This document shows positions 44,235 through 56,600 of a stretch of 64,000 bases of DNA, piece by piece; the stretch's first letter is position 1; each line of letters starts with the position of its first letter. A program made the translations under genes and the position numbers. A model generated the notes under the pieces. The model worked only from the letters and a program-made list of their open reading frames with translations, was not told where the DNA came from and searched no databases. Origin of the DNA: Prorocentrum cordatum (lineage: Eukaryota; Sar; Dinophyceae; Prorocentrales; Prorocentraceae); contig CAUYUJ010001435.1 in assembly GCA_963575745.1 (NCBI GenBank), forward strand, positions 37,257 through 101,256. Reading direction: 5' to 3'.

Positions 44235-44841
44235 CAAGAGGACGGCGAATAGTGAAACGGGGGGTGGAAACGGGCGTGGGCAACAAGAGACGTGGGCGTG
44301 GGGATTAAGAGGTGCGAGACCGATTGCCCTCGATCGCCGTCGCCCGACGTCTCCTGCAGAGACGCGGGCGCCCGAAGTCGAGCGCCGAATCAATATCCAA
44401 GCTCGCGCGCGGCATCGAAGGATTGAGTTCCTTGGAGAAGCTCCAGGCCACTGAAAGCTGCCCCCCTCCCCAAAAACCAGTACGCGGGCGAAATCCTGGA
44501 TGGGGGGCGATGCAGCCTGTCGCCTATCAAAGGACTCTCGATCGCTATTCTACTTCGCTGCCCTCCCGAGCGCCGCCCCCTATCACTCACTCGAGCTTTA
44601 TATTTGTCGGTATCTTTCTCTTTGTCTTTCTTGTTGTCTTCATCTTTGTCTTTATATTTGTCTTTATCTTTGTCTTATCCAGCTTCGATCTTGGTCTTTA
44701 CCTGCCGGCCCTCGCGACGACGACAGGGGGGGCGACGATCAGGACGACGACGCTTCCCTACCGCAAGATAGCACCCCTAACGCACAATATCTCAGATGCT
44801 ACGGCAGTGCCCCACCCCTCCCATTCCTCACGTAAGACAAT
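43856..44841 (-). other. Probable intron of gene E with GAC and TTTGTC microsatellites
   Basis: Contains a plus-strand GAC run (44189-44232) and a TTTGTCTTTATC-type repeat (44600-44680). On the minus strand it begins with the canonical-looking donor CTTAC|GTGAGG at 44842/44841. Confidence 0.4.
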
Positions 44842-45198
44842 CATTGCCGAACTCTAAATCCATCATCTTCTGGCAGTCGCTCGCGCTTCCCTTGTCAGGC
44901 GAAGGTTTATCATCGTGCTTGCCCCTCTTCCCCCCAGGTGTCTGTGGCTTCACAACAGCTGCCTCTGTCTTCTGCTTCGTCTTCTTCTTCTTCTTCTTAA
45001 GGCTTTCAGGCGTCTTCTTTTTCTTCTGTATCTTTATCTTTTTCTTCCTATCGGTGTCTTCAGACTTCTGCTTTTCCAGCTGTTTTTTTTTTTTTTGCGC
45101 CGTAGCCTCGCCCTCCTCGTTCTCCTCCTCCCCCTCTTCTCTCGTCGTGGCGTCGTCGCCATTCTCTTCTTCATCTTTCGCTTGCACCTCGCCCTCAG

Positions 45199-45229
<31 letters not shown>

Positions 45230-45985
45230 ATCGTATTCCTGCTCCTCTTCTCCGCCCTCCTCGTAATACTCTTCCTCTTCCTCTTCTCCCTCGCCCTCGC
45301 CAGGTGCGCCATCTTCGTCCTCGTTGTCATTCGACGGTTCTTCGTCGACCTTTTTGTGTTTTTTCTTGTCTTTCGGCGCGTCGCCATCGGCCTTCTCTGG
45401 TTTCTCGGGCCCTTCTTTTGTCGCAGCGGCGGGCCTCTTCATGCCTTTTCCTTCGCCGTGTTTCCTGATGTATTCTTGCTTCACCTGCTCAAACTCATCT
45501 TTTGATTCATGTCCGCCTGCGACCTGCTTTCCAAACTTCTTGAACATAGAATCAACCTCATCACTATTGAACCAACTTTTGACCGCCATCTGAATGATCA
45601 TGCGCTTCTTTTTTGGAGGCGGACAGTCCCAAACAAACAATCCCAAGTGACGAGTCCTTACATCGCTGATCATTCTATGGAATACTTCTACTGTCACCCG
45701 CACTTTTTCTGCTGTCACAACCTCCCATAAATACGGATTGCCCTTCTTCTGCTGCTTCACACTCATCATGTCCTTCCAACGCTTATGGGTCATCCCAGGT
45801 ATCGTATAGAAATCGCCGTCTTCGAAATTTACTGTGACCTCTTCGTCGTCGTCATTATCTGCGAGGCCAGTAGAATGCACTGGTGGTCCGCCGTTCTTCA
45901 ACTTTCGAGCCGCGGCCTGCCCTGCCCTTGGAGAGAGCAACAAACAACGCAGCCCAACGTGCGCTACCATGATTCTTAGAATGCA
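44842..45985 (-). CDS. Gene E, large exon with acidic and Lys-rich tracts
   Basis: The minus-strand frame reads HVGLRCLLLSPRAGQAAARK and GGPPVHSTGLADND. It continues VTVNFEDGDFYTIPGMTHKR, EVFHRMISDVRTRHLGLFVW, MAVKSWFNSDEVDSMFKKFG and VKQEYIRKHGEGKGMKRPAA. Long Glu/Asp-rich and Lys-rich tracts follow. The ORF formally stops at 44828, but a strong donor (TTAC|GTGAGG) lies just before, so I place the exon end at 44842. The N-terminal third looks like a folded module, and the tail looks like a nuclear low-complexity region. I recognise it as a lineage-restricted dinoflagellate family from memory only; the role is unknown. Confidence 0.55.
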
Positions 45986-46697
45986 GGTACAATCACAAAC
46001 AATATGCGCCCCCCCTTCTCGCCATCATCTCGCTGTCGAAGTCGTGCGAGTAATTATCTTCTTTGGCCTCCCCTGCGCCCCATTCGGGGGGGGGGATATG
46101 GGGGGAGGAGGGGGCACGTGCAGAAGAGAGTGGATCGAAGTTAAGGGTCGAAGATCTCCGAATAAAGTCCGAATGAACTCCACATGAATTCCGAATGAAA
46201 TGCTCCACTGCCGCACTCTCTTGCTCGCCCCCCATCCCCTCCTCGGCGTGTTCCCAGAAATTCTTCAACCACTTTGGCTTCGAACTTTGGCTCCTCGGCT
46301 AGCCGGGGCCGCGCGCGGGCGAGGCGGGGGGCGGGGGGGGGGGATGGTGCAGGATGATGAGAAGATGGCCGATGAGGAAGGAAACGAATGGAGATAGCGA
46401 GGAAAGAAGGAAGGATGAACAGGGGCAAAAGACAAGGGAAACAGCAGACTCGGGCATCATCGTCGCACTCCTCCGCCTCATCCTCATGGCGCTGTTCCTC
46501 CTCATTGCCCCGCTCCTCCGTCTGCCCCAATTGCCCTCGAGTCCTGGCTTTGATCGGCGCTTGTGCTACGCGCCTCAACGTGGCTCTCATCCGCCCGCAC
46601 GCTTTGCGCGCCTCCAGCGTGTAGCGACATCCTACCCGCTCCCCCTTGTCCCTATGATGCGTTAGACTCCCGCCCATTCCCTCCCCCAGATCCGCGC

Positions 46698-46908
46698 CTG
46701 GCAAAGCCAAAATAATCATAGACGACGCGTCCGTGCACCAACTTTTCCGAGATGCCGCTAGCTTCCATTCTGTTTCCATATTTTCCGAAAGGGTCTGCAG
46801 CGATTGTTTGGCATCTTGGGCTGTCATGTTTTGGGCTGGATGCAGCAATTGGCGGAGCTCGTCGATGAGATCTTTCCACTCGAGGAGACGCTTCGTATCT
46901 TGTGGGTC
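46698..46908 (-). CDS. Gene E, exon 2
   Basis: Minus strand: CCTGTCAG|GAC acceptor (46910-46909). It encodes DPQDTKRLLEWKDLIDELRQ, LLHPAQNMTAQDAKQSLQTL and SENMETEWKLAASRKSWCTD, and ends ALP just before CCAG|GC (GC donor, 46698). It is a helical, hydrophilic segment. An additional short piece near 46240-46318 (PKFEAKVVEEFLG) could be a further exon. Confidence 0.5.
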
Positions 46909-47058
46909 CTGACAGGGGAGGGGCGGTGCGGGCGGGGCAATCAACGTTCCTCGTCCTCCCGATCATGTTCAATTCTGCTTCCACTTTTACTATATCCCCC
47001 ATTCCCCCCCTTTCCCTCTCGCTCCCCATCCGCCCTCCCGCCGCCAACAAGTCGAGTC

Positions 47059-47166
47059 CCCGAGGTCTTTTGTGTACTGCAAGTCCTCTGGGGTCTTGAT
47101 GTGTTTTTAAAGTATCCTCCAAAGCTCGTCGGGGTCAGCACCACTCTTCGCTTTTGTCTTTCCCAT
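47059..47166 (-). CDS. Gene E, first coding exon with an in-frame TAA
   Basis: The minus-strand ATG at 47166-47164 begins MGKTKAKSGADPDELWRIL, then TAA (47109-47107), then KHIKTPEDLQYTKDLG in the same frame. The next exon starts in phase at GAC (46908). The donor would be GG|GA, a GA-AG intron, a class reported for dinoflagellates. A single stop in an otherwise sensible N-terminus suggests a nonsense pseudogene, or that translation starts elsewhere. Confidence 0.4.
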
Positions 47167-47569
47167 TTCTTTGTGCGCGGGGCGGGCTTTCCCGCGGGAG
47201 GCGGCCGCGGGGCGGCAGGCATGAGAAAAGCGGCAGCGGCGTACACCTGCCCAAACATTGTGGAGACGTGCATGGACAATGCGCGAGTGCAGACGTGTAT
47301 ACACATATGATGTGTGGGGCCTCTAATTTGCATGTTAAATGATGATATATGAGATGATATATGATGTTAAGATATTAAAAAGAGATCCAGATCTGTTTTG
47401 TTAATTGAGATCCTTTAAAGGGATCTAAGATGTACGATCTTGAAACAAGATCTGAAGTGCCTCTGGGAATGAAGCTGAAGAGTGTGCCACGCTGGGGTGC
47501 GACAATAACAGAACCACGCTGGAGAAATAGCGTTGGTCTGGCTTTCTCCTTCTCTTTCTCTGCCATTGC

Positions 47570-47700
47570 ATAGCACAGCATTGCATAGCATACATATATA
47601 TATATACACATATATATATATATGTACATATATCATGTGCATAGCATTGCATAGCAGTGCATAGCAAATCATAGCATTGTATTGCATCGCATATGTGTTG
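47570..47700 (+). repeat. (TA)n and GCATAGCATT repeats
   Basis: TATATA/CATATATA runs (47597-47635) flanked by GCATAGCA and GCATTGCATAGCA words. The flanks are a variant of the TTGCATTGC word family elsewhere in the window. Confidence 0.75.
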
Positions 47701-47815
47701 AAGTGTTCAAGTGTTGAAGTTTTGAAGTGTTGCGGTTGAAGTGTTCAAGCGTTGCCGGCCTCGAGATGACTCGGCCAGTTTCTCCGGCCTCGAGATGACT
47801 CGAGCCGTTCTTGAG

Positions 47816-48760
47816 CTAACCGCAGCAAGTCTCGGACCTCTGGGAAGTCTTGGGCGCGCCCGACGCCGCCGCCCCTGGCCTGAGCACGTCGTAGTCCACG
47901 CTCGCGCCTGCGCTGGCCTCTACCTCGTCCTTGCCCTCGTCCTCGTCATTCTCCTTGCGCTGGGCTCTGCGCCGGCGCCAGGCTGCCCGCTCCCACCTGT
48001 CTCGAGCGATGTCGCTGCGCATCATGATGTCGAGGTCCGCGCTGCTCTTGTCCTTGTCCTTGTCCTTGCCCTTCTTGCCCTTGTCCTTGTCCTTGCCCTT
48101 GTTGCCCCCCTCGTCCTCGCCCTTGCCGGCGCTGCCCTGTCTCGAGAGCCACTCCTGCCAGGTCGCGCTGCTGCGGCCTGAGCCTGCCATGTCGCGCTGC
48201 TGCTGCTGCGGCCGGCTGCGGCGCTGCGGCCTGCTGAGCGCTCCGCTCAAGCAATCGAACCGAAAGTCCATGCGGACGGATCGACTACGAGATCCCTGGG
48301 AATCCCTCTGGGCACTGCAGAACCTTGGAGACTTTGGAGATCCCTTCGATCCCTCTGGCCTCTGGAGATCCTTGCGAATCCCTCTGGAGACCCTGGGGCC
48401 CTTCGAGGGCTCTGGAGACTCAGGAGGCCGCCATCCGAGCGACATCTGCAGCCTATGCAGACATCTGGTTGCGCTGGTGCTGCTCCATGCACTTGTGCTG
48501 CTGGTTGCGCTGGTGCTGCTCGATGTGCTGGATGCGCTGGTGCTGCTCGCTGCGCTGGCCGTGGAAGCGGTCGAGCTGCTCGATGCACTGGTGCTGCTGG
48601 ATGCGCTCCTGCTGGTTGCGCTGGTGCTGCTGCTGCTGCCGCTGCTCCTCGGCGCGGGCTTCTGCTGCAGCTTCGACTCGGCGGCGTCGGTGGCGCGCAG
48701 CCGGGCGACGTGCCCACAGAGCCCTCGACCTCATCATCACAGGAGAGTGCAATGCCAGTG
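47816..48760 (-). CDS. Weak candidate minus-strand gene, Gln/His-rich then Lys/Asp-rich
   Basis: Minus-strand frame 48760-48453 gives a Gln/His/Arg repeat region (EEQRQQQQHQRNQQERIQQH and similar). The frame 48445-47816 gives SSATWQEWLSRQGSAGKGED, GNKGKDKDKGKKGKDKDKDK and SADLDIMMRSDIARDRWERA. They may be two exons of one gene, with the CCT-rich minus-strand sequence at 48960-48790 as an upstream intron. No domain is recognised, and both segments have low-complexity composition. Confidence 0.3.
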
Positions 48761-48784
48761 CCACCATAGGGCGCCAGGTCGTGG

Positions 48785-48808
48785 GGGAGAGGGGCGGATG
48801 ATGATGAT

Positions 48809-48839
<31 letters not shown>

Positions 48840-48855
48840 ATGATTGGGAGGAGAA

Positions 48856-48886
<31 letters not shown>

Positions 48887-48894
48887 CAGGAGCA

Positions 48895-48925
<31 letters not shown>

Positions 48926-48960
48926 CAGCAGGAAGAGGAGGACCCCCGATGGTGGTCATG
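48785..48960 (+). repeat. GGA-rich microsatellite
   Basis: GATGAT and GGAGGA runs with G-tracts. ORFs through it are composition artefacts. 48961-49200 has a GCCGCCCTT repeat and no supported gene. Confidence 0.8.
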
Positions 48961-49216
48961 GTTTTGCCCTCTTCTGGTGGTCGCCCTTGCCGCCCTTGCC
49001 GCCCTTGCCGCCCTTGCCGCCGTCGCTGCCCTCGCCGCCTTTGCCGCCCCACATGGCGGCGCAGCCGGCCGGCGGGCGGCACCGCGGCACCCGGCTTGCA
49101 ACGAGATGGTTACGGTGTGAACTCCATGAGAACTCCAAGAGGGCTCCCATGACGACGGCGCGTGCGGGCGTCGCGCGGTGGTCGTCATGGGCACTTGACG
49201 GGTGGGACTTGTCAGG

Positions 49217-50390
49217 TGTCCACCCCTGACGGTGGTGGTGTCTGTCAGGGGTCTACCCCTGACGGTGTGGGGGGGGGTCTGTCAGGGGTCCACCCCTGAC
49301 GGTGCGGTATGTCAGGGATCCACCCCTGACGGTGGGGGGTCTGTCAGGGGTTCACCCCTGACGGGGTGCTGTCAGGGGTCCACCCCTGACGGGGCGGCTG
49401 TCAGGGGTCCACCCCTGACGGGGTGCCTGTCAGGGGTTCACCCCTGACGGGGAGGTATGTCAGGGGTCCACCCCTGACGGGTGGTGGGGTCTGTCAGGGG
49501 TACACCCCTGACGGGTGGGGTGGTCTGTCAGGGGTCCACCCCTGACGGTGGGGTGGTCTGTCAGGGGTCCACCCCTGACGGGGGTGGGGTCAGGGTCTCC
49601 GGGGTCAGGGTGTCCACCACCCCTGACGGAGGAGGGAGGTCTGTCAGGGTCCACCCCTGACGGGGGGGGGTCTGTCAGGGGTCCACCCCTGACGGGTGGG
49701 GGGTCTGTCAGGGGTCCCACCCCTGATGGGGGGGTCTGTCAGGGGTCCACCCCTGACGGTGGGTGTCTGTCAGGGGTCCACCCCTGGGGGGTGTCTGTCA
49801 GGGGTCCACCTCTGACGGGGGGGGGTCGGTCAGGGGTCCACCCCTGACGGGGGGGGGCTGTCAGGGGTCCACCCCTGACGGGTGGGGTCTGTCCGGGGTC
49901 CACCCCTGACGGAAGGGAGGTCTGTCAGGGTCCACCCCTGACGGGGAGGTCTGTCAGGGGTTCACCCCTGGCGGAGGGGATCTGTCAGGGGTCCACCCCT
50001 GACGGGAGGGGTCTGTCAGGGGTCCACCCCTGACGGTGGTGGTATGTCAGGGGTCCACCCCTGACGGGGGGAGGGGCTGTCAGGGGTCCACCCCTGACGG
50101 GGAAGGGGTCTGTCAGGGGTCCACCCCTGACGGGTGGTCTGTCAAGGGTGGACCCCTGGCGGACCTCCCATGTCAGGTGCGGACCCCTGAACGATCCCAC
50201 CCGTCAGGGGTGAACCCCTGACAGACCCCCCCATCAGGGGTGGACCCCTGACAGACGCCACACCGTCAGGGGTGAACCACTGACAGACCCACCCCCCGCC
50301 CGTCAGGGGTGGATCCCTGACAAGCACCCCCCGTCAGGGGTGGACTCCTGACAGGTCCCACCCGTCAGGAATGTGCTCCTGACAGACCAC
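49217..50390 (+). repeat. Array of ~37 dyad-symmetric units (GTCAGGGGTCCACCCCTGAC)
   Basis: About 37 tandem units, average spacing about 32 bp. Each has the 20 bp near-palindrome GTCAGGGGTCCACCCCTGAC separated by 8-18 bp of G-rich sequence. Up to about 50140 the core reads TCCA; from 50141 on it reads TGGA/TGAA and the spacers become C-rich. The last eight or so units are therefore inverted relative to the first 29. Arms keep complementarity in most units despite substitutions (TCTA, TTCA and TACA centres). Repeat ORFs (VCQGSTPDGG) are by-products. Confidence 0.95.
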
Positions 50391-52160
50391 CGCCCCCCCG
50401 GGGCCCCTAGGGGAGAGGCGGGAGGGGGCTGAGAAGGCGGAGGAGGAGGGGGAGGAGGAGGAGGGGGATGAGGAGGAGGAGGGGAGGGAGGAGGAGGAGG
50501 AAGAGGAGGAGGAGGAGGAGGAGGAGGAGAGGAGTTATGTCAGGAGAATGGACGGGGGGGTGGACTCGTACGACCTCGGCCCGGCCTCCTGTAGGCCGGC
50601 TGCCACCTTTCAATGCCGAGGCAGCCATCCGCCAATGGCAGACACCGTTGCAGCACGGCGCATCCTCCCACCCACCCACCTCCGCGTCTCCCTGCTCCTC
50701 TGCCTGATATATATCCTCCTGTCCTTCCTCCTTTCCTCCTACGTTATCTCGTGCGTGCGAAAGGGTGGACTAAACGCGGATTCTGGGGTGTTCCGCCCCC
50801 CTTCTCCCCCCCTGGGTTCGCGGGCCCCTCGCCCACCCCCTCCCCCCGCGCAACTTAGTACACCCTCCGTCTCTGTTTTGCCAGGGGCTTCCCCCTCCCT
50901 CCACTCCTGAAGTAAGAGGTCCACTTTTTTTGCCACCCCCTCATCATCTTCCCGAATGAGCCCCTCCCGTTGTTCGGGCTAAGCCGACTACGGGAGCAGG
51001 GGAGGTGCGCACGGCTGCGGAGACTCTCCCTTTCCGCCGTCAGTCAGTCAGGAGGAGGAGGAGGAGGAGGAGGCGGAGGAGGAGGAGGAGGAGGAGCTAG
51101 GGGGGCCCCCGCCCCAAACCCTCCCCTCCACCATTGAAGCACGCGCGCGCGCTGGGGGTGGCGCCTCCAGCCCGAAAGGCGCCGCCAGCCAGGCGCCGCC
51201 CCGCCGCCGCCCGCCCGGGAGCCGCGCCTGCGGGCGCGGGCGAGTCTGTGGAGGATGGCGCCGACGGCGACGATGAGACGACGCAGACGCCGCCGCCGAC
51301 GACTACAGTGGGGGCACGGCCACAAGAAACCTCCTCGAGAAACCCGCACAGGACGTCAATAGGTTTTCTGGCACGCGGACGCCAAGTTTTCCATCGTGGT
51401 TCCATCGTGACACCATCGAACTGCAAGCGACCCAGGGAACCCTGCAGGGAAGCCGATGGTTTCTTGGAAGTTGCCCCCCACGAGGAAGAGGAGGAGGAGG
51501 AGGCGGAGGAGGAGGAGGAGGAGGAGGGAGAGGGGGATGAGGCGGTGGCGCAGGCGGCAGCGGGAGCGGCAGCGGGCCCCGCGGTCGCGGCGGCTGAGGT
51601 TCCCGAACAAGCGCCGCCAGGATGGCCAGGTCCCCCGGAGAGCGGGACGCAGCCATCGCACCGCGCACCCAGGAAGGAGGTGGAGGCGTAGAGGGGAGAG
51701 GTGACGGAGAAGGTGAGGCGGAGAGAGGGATGAAGGAGAGGAGAAGTTGCAAAGAGAGGGTGGCAAGCCGACGAATCGGCATGCGACGAGGAGGGCGGGA
51801 AATTGATGGAGAAGGGAAGAGAGGCGCAGGCAACGGGCCGGCGGCAGGGCGGCGCGCGGCGGCGGGGGCTGCCCTGGGCCGCCAATTGCGCGACGCGCGC
51901 TCGTCAACCCTCGCAGCCACGCCCTTCGCGACGCCCCATCCCCGCCCTTCTCCTCCGTCTACTCCTCCTCCCCATCATCCTTCTTCCCAGTCTCCCCATC
52001 CGCCACGCGCCCAGGTGGACGTGGGCGGCGCGACCGAGCTCCTCGTATATCCGTCTCGTGAATCCCCCGTGCATTCTATTTATGAATGCGACCATAATCA
52101 AGATTTCAAGATTTACAGCGGCTGTGAATCTTGTTTCCATAGCATCAGGACATCAGAACC
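50391..52160 (+). other. Low-complexity region with one weak ORF (51134-51691)
   Basis: GGA-rich (50430-50530, 51050-51100, 51485-51540) and GC-rich sequence. The plus ORF 51134-51691 includes DGADGDDETTQTPPPTTTVG and RTSIGFLARGRQVFHRGSIV, then Glu- and Ala-rich tracts; it may be real but nothing anchors it. No other gene is seen. Confidence 0.35.
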
Positions 52161-52177
52161 ATAAGGGTGACCGATGG

Positions 52178-52450
52178 TTTTTGTTCGGATTCCGCGGGGA
52201 TTCTGAACGACTCCTTAGGGATCCCAAAGGATTCTTTCGGGATTCTCGAGGATTCCCGAAGGATTCCTCAGGATTCCCTTCGGATTCTTGAGGAGCCCTT
52301 ACGGATTCCTGAAGATTCCTTGGGGATCCCTAGGGATGCCTTCGGGATTCCTCAGGATTCCCTTGGGATTGTTTTGGATTCCCTAGGGATTCCTAAGGAT
52401 TCCTTAGGGATCCCTAAGGATCCCCAAGCGATCCCCAAGGATTCCCAGAG
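52178..52450 (+). repeat. 21 bp repeat encoding a GIPKDSL heptad
   Basis: About 12-13 tandem units of 21 bp, each a variant of GGGATTCCTAAGGATTCCTTA. The frame from 52167 stays open and reads successive seven-residue units of type GIPKDSL, GIPQDSL and RIPEDSL. The units are also partly palindromic (CCTTAGGGATCCCTAAGG). Whether it is translated is unknown. Confidence 0.85.
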
Positions 52451-53340
52451 TCTGCCCCTCGCAGGCCGCCCTTCACGAGCTTCCATAGGCTACCCCCGAG
52501 AAGCTGCCCCCCATCGGCAAATTCTGGGAAACCCTTCTTGCCGCCCGCCCAGCCAAGAATAATTTACGTTGCGCGCCCCCCTTAATTCAAATTCACCCTC
52601 CACGCTAAAGCAGCAGGACCGCGCACGCCAAGAATAATAATTTTAAGCTTTTATTCTCCTTCGGAAATATCAGGGTTACCCTGTAAGTTCAAGCCCCAGG
52701 CCGGCCCCAAGATAATAATATTGCATTTCGTCTTGTTTCAGAACATGTTGAGATTCTTGGGAAATTCGATGGTAACCCTCGAATTTCCCCCAAAACCCAA
52801 GAAGAAGTAGCTAATCGATAGGGTTGAATAGCTCTCAGCGCCCCGTCATGGGAGCAAGGGGAGGACGAGGAAGCAGAAGGAGTCTCGAACACGAAGTTGG
52901 GGGTGGGGGGCAATAAGACGGAGAGATATGAGGACGGGTACATGGGGAGGAGGGAAGAGTAAGACGAGGAGGAGAAAGAGGAAGTAGGAGGAATAATTCA
53001 AACCCCATAGGGGACCCCGTGGGGAGAGGGCCGAGTTTTTTCTGAGCTGCCCAATCGCCCCCCCACTTCGCCCTGCGCAGCGTCGTGCCTGGCGGCGGCG
53101 GCGGCGGACTGCGCGATGGGCCGCCCCGGCCCCCGCGCGCCGCCCGTTGGGCCCGTTGGGCAGGTTCCGTTTCGCCGCTGGAAAGGGTCGTCTTGTGCAC
53201 ATTCCCCTACGGGGTGCGCGTTGCCAACGGCGGTTCCCTAGGCCACCCATCACCTGTGGTCGTGCTGTTGTTGTCGCCCCCGCTCTTGTTGCTAATTTCC
53301 CCCTCCTGGTCCAGGTCTCCCTCTGAGCCCGCTCTCATCT
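52451..53340 (+). other. No supported gene
   Basis: AT-richer segment (52560-52830) with TAATAATAT motifs, then GC-rich sequence leading into CT repeats. No protein pattern is seen. Confidence 0.4.
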
Positions 53341-53546
<206 letters not shown>

Positions 53547-53699
53547 AGTCTCGGCTCGAGAGTGCCCTGCACTCATAGCGTAGCCGCGACGCGAAGCGCC
53601 CCGCTCTGGAGCCCCGACTCCAGGCCTCGCGAGACCGGAACCGCGCCAGCAGCGCGGTACTGATTTGCGTCTCCTCACTTCCTCAGTGCGACCGCCGCC

Positions 53700-56600
53700 A
53701 TGGCCCCCCTGTCTGCGCCAGGCCGCCACCGCACTTTCACGTCTCACCATGCTGTGCTACCTGAGCTGCCTGGCCATGTTACTGAACATAGGCACCAGGA
53801 CCTTGTCTTCCGCGTGCCCGTCCTGCACGGGCGCGACCTCCCAGTACCACCTGGACACGCCCCACACGTGCCGCGTGCGGATCTTCACGAAGATCTACGT
53901 ATACTCGGGCACGACGTGTTCCACCTGCGCGCCGAGCTGCGCGCCTACCGAGCCGACCTCCGCGCTCACCTACCAGGCACCGACGCCAACACAGACGACT
54001 CCGTCCAGCACCTGCTCACCTCGGTACGGCCAGGTATCCAGGGGGGGGTCGGGCTCCCGACTGCTGAGGGTGACGGTGCTGAGTGCGGTCGGGCTGTTCC
54101 CACGCCTGCCGTCGTCGCGCCGTGCGTGACAAGCAGTCGGCCCCCAACCTCCCCCCGAGAGCGCTCCCGCGGCACCGCAGGCACCGCTCTCAACTTCATC
54201 GGCATTATCTTGCTGAACTTCGGGTACGGCCTCGGCTCCACCTTCGGAATCGCTCTCGGCACCGTCGGTACGGTCTTGCGTACCATCGGCAAGGGCACCA
54301 GGAGCGTCGTCAAGCACATCGTCGACTCCGCCGGCACGGCGGGCCCAGCCCGCCCCACAAGGGCCGTCAAGGTCGGCTACGCGTTCTTCGGCGTCCTCGG
54401 CTCCGCCTGCGGCTTCAAGGGCACGGCGGGCCTGGCCCGCCCCAAACGAGCCACCATCTCGGCCGTCGTCATGCTCGTCCTTGCATCGACCTCAGCATCG
54501 CCACCAGCACTGCCGACCGCATCGACGCCAGCCTCGACGGGCCTTTCAACATCCTCTGTCCTGACGCCTCGCCCAGGGCCGTTGGCGAGGGTGCTGCCTT
54601 CAGGTGCACCTGACGCTAGTGGGGCCGTCCTGTCATGCCATGACCCGTCCGCCTTGCCGACACCAGCGTCTGTGCCTATGGCCCCATCGACGTCAACATC
54701 GACGTCAGCATCGTCCTCGGCAGCCTCCACGCCCACGTCCACGACGGACCGAACCCCAGCTCCGCAGACAGCATCGACGCCAGCTCTGACGACGGCACTG
54801 CAGTCAGCCTCGACGCCAGCGAGGGGCACGGATTCGGCACCATCCTCGCCCCCTCCCTCACCCCGCCCCGCAGGAGGAGGAGGAGACGACGACGACCACG
54901 ACGACCTTGACGACGCAGTGCCGGCGCCGGCGCCGAGGTCAGCATCGACGCTCCCACCGACGGCAGAAACGACCACAGTTTCGCCGACCCCGACGGCAGC
55001 ATCGACGGCGGCGAGGACGGCTCCGACGGCAGCACCGCTAGCATCGCTTGCATCGTCAGCTACGATGGCAGCATCGTTAGCACCGCCGGCTCCGACGTCA
55101 GCATCGTTAGCATCGTCGGCTCCGACGGCCGCAGCGACGGCAGCGACGACGGCTCCGCCAGCAGTTTCACAGACTCCGACGGACGGCATCGAATCGATAG
55201 CTGAATCACAAAATACACCCCACTTTATCAATCTAGACAACCGGCAGCACTCCAATAAAAAGACTCTAAAAAAAAAATCTTATTCTCAACGTCGTTAACA
55301 CAAATCACAAATTATCAGAAATATCGCCGGCTCCGACGGTAGCATCGACGGCAGCGACGCCACCACTGCCAGCGGCGGCTCCGACGTCAGCATTGACGGC
55401 AGCGACGCCAGTACTGCCAGCGACAGCTCCGACGGCCGCAAGAGACGTCAGCACCACAATCAGCCACCCCTGCGCTCCCTGTATGGCCACTCGCTCGGCG
55501 GCGCCTTCAGGCCCGCCGAAGCCTGGTGACCTACAGACCTCTCCTCGGCATCATCGTCTCTCAGAGTTGCAGCCAGCTTCGACGCCAGCTCCGACGTCCG
55601 TATCGAGGCCAGCACCGACGCCAGCCCCTACGACAGCACCGCCAGCGCCAACACCCACGCCTGCGCCTACGCCGGTACCTACGCCAGAGTTGCAGGCCGC
55701 ATCGACGCCAGCTCCGACGTCTCCATCGAGACCAGCACCGATGACAGCTCCTACGCCAGCACCGCCAGCGTCAGCACCTACGCCTGCGCCTACGCCCGTA
55801 CCCACGCCAGAGTTGCAGCCAGCGTCGACGCCAGCTCCGACGTCTGCATCGGGGCCAGCACCGACGACAGCTCCTGCGACAGCACCGCCAGCGGCAGCAC
55901 CCACGCCTGCGCCTACGCCGCTACCCACGTCAGAGTTGCAGCCAGCAGCGACGCCAGCTCCGACGTCTGCGCCAGGAGGGCCCCGTGGGGTCCAGAACCA
56001 GACTTTTGGTCCGAAATCCAGAATTTCGAGACCAAACTCAGGTTATGGCCTTTTCCGTGCAGCTCCTACGCCAGCACAGCCAGCGTCAACACCCACGCCT
56101 GCACCCATGCCGCTACCCACGCCAGAGTTGCAGCCAGTACCGACGCCAGCTCCGACGTCCCCGTCGAGGCCAGTACTAACGACAGTTCCTACGACACCAC
56201 TGCCAGCGGTAGCACCCACGCCTGCGCCTACGCCGATACCCACGCCAGAGTTGCAACCAGCCTCGACGCCAGCGCAGACGTCTGCATCGAGGCCAGTACC
56301 GACGACAGCTCCTACGCCAACACCCCCAGCGTCAACACCCACGCCTGCGCCTGCGCCGGTACCCGCGCCAGAGCTGCAGCCAGCTCCGACGCCAGCTCCG
56401 ACGTCTGCATTCATCTTCGACGGTGATGGGGACGGTTACGACGACGATGGTGACGTTCACTGGTTGCCTGTGGCTGCGTCGTCGTCGACATCGAGGCCAG
56501 CACCGCCTGCGCCTACGCCGGTACCCACGTCAGAGTTGCAGCCAGCATCGACGCCAGGTTCGACGTCTGCATCGAGGCCAGTACCGACGACAGCTCCTAC

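Noticed and set aside
49217-50390. CRISPR array look-alike
   Set aside because: Units are dyad repeats with short, G-rich, similar spacers of 8-18 bp. There are no unique spacers and no cas genes, and the context is eukaryotic.
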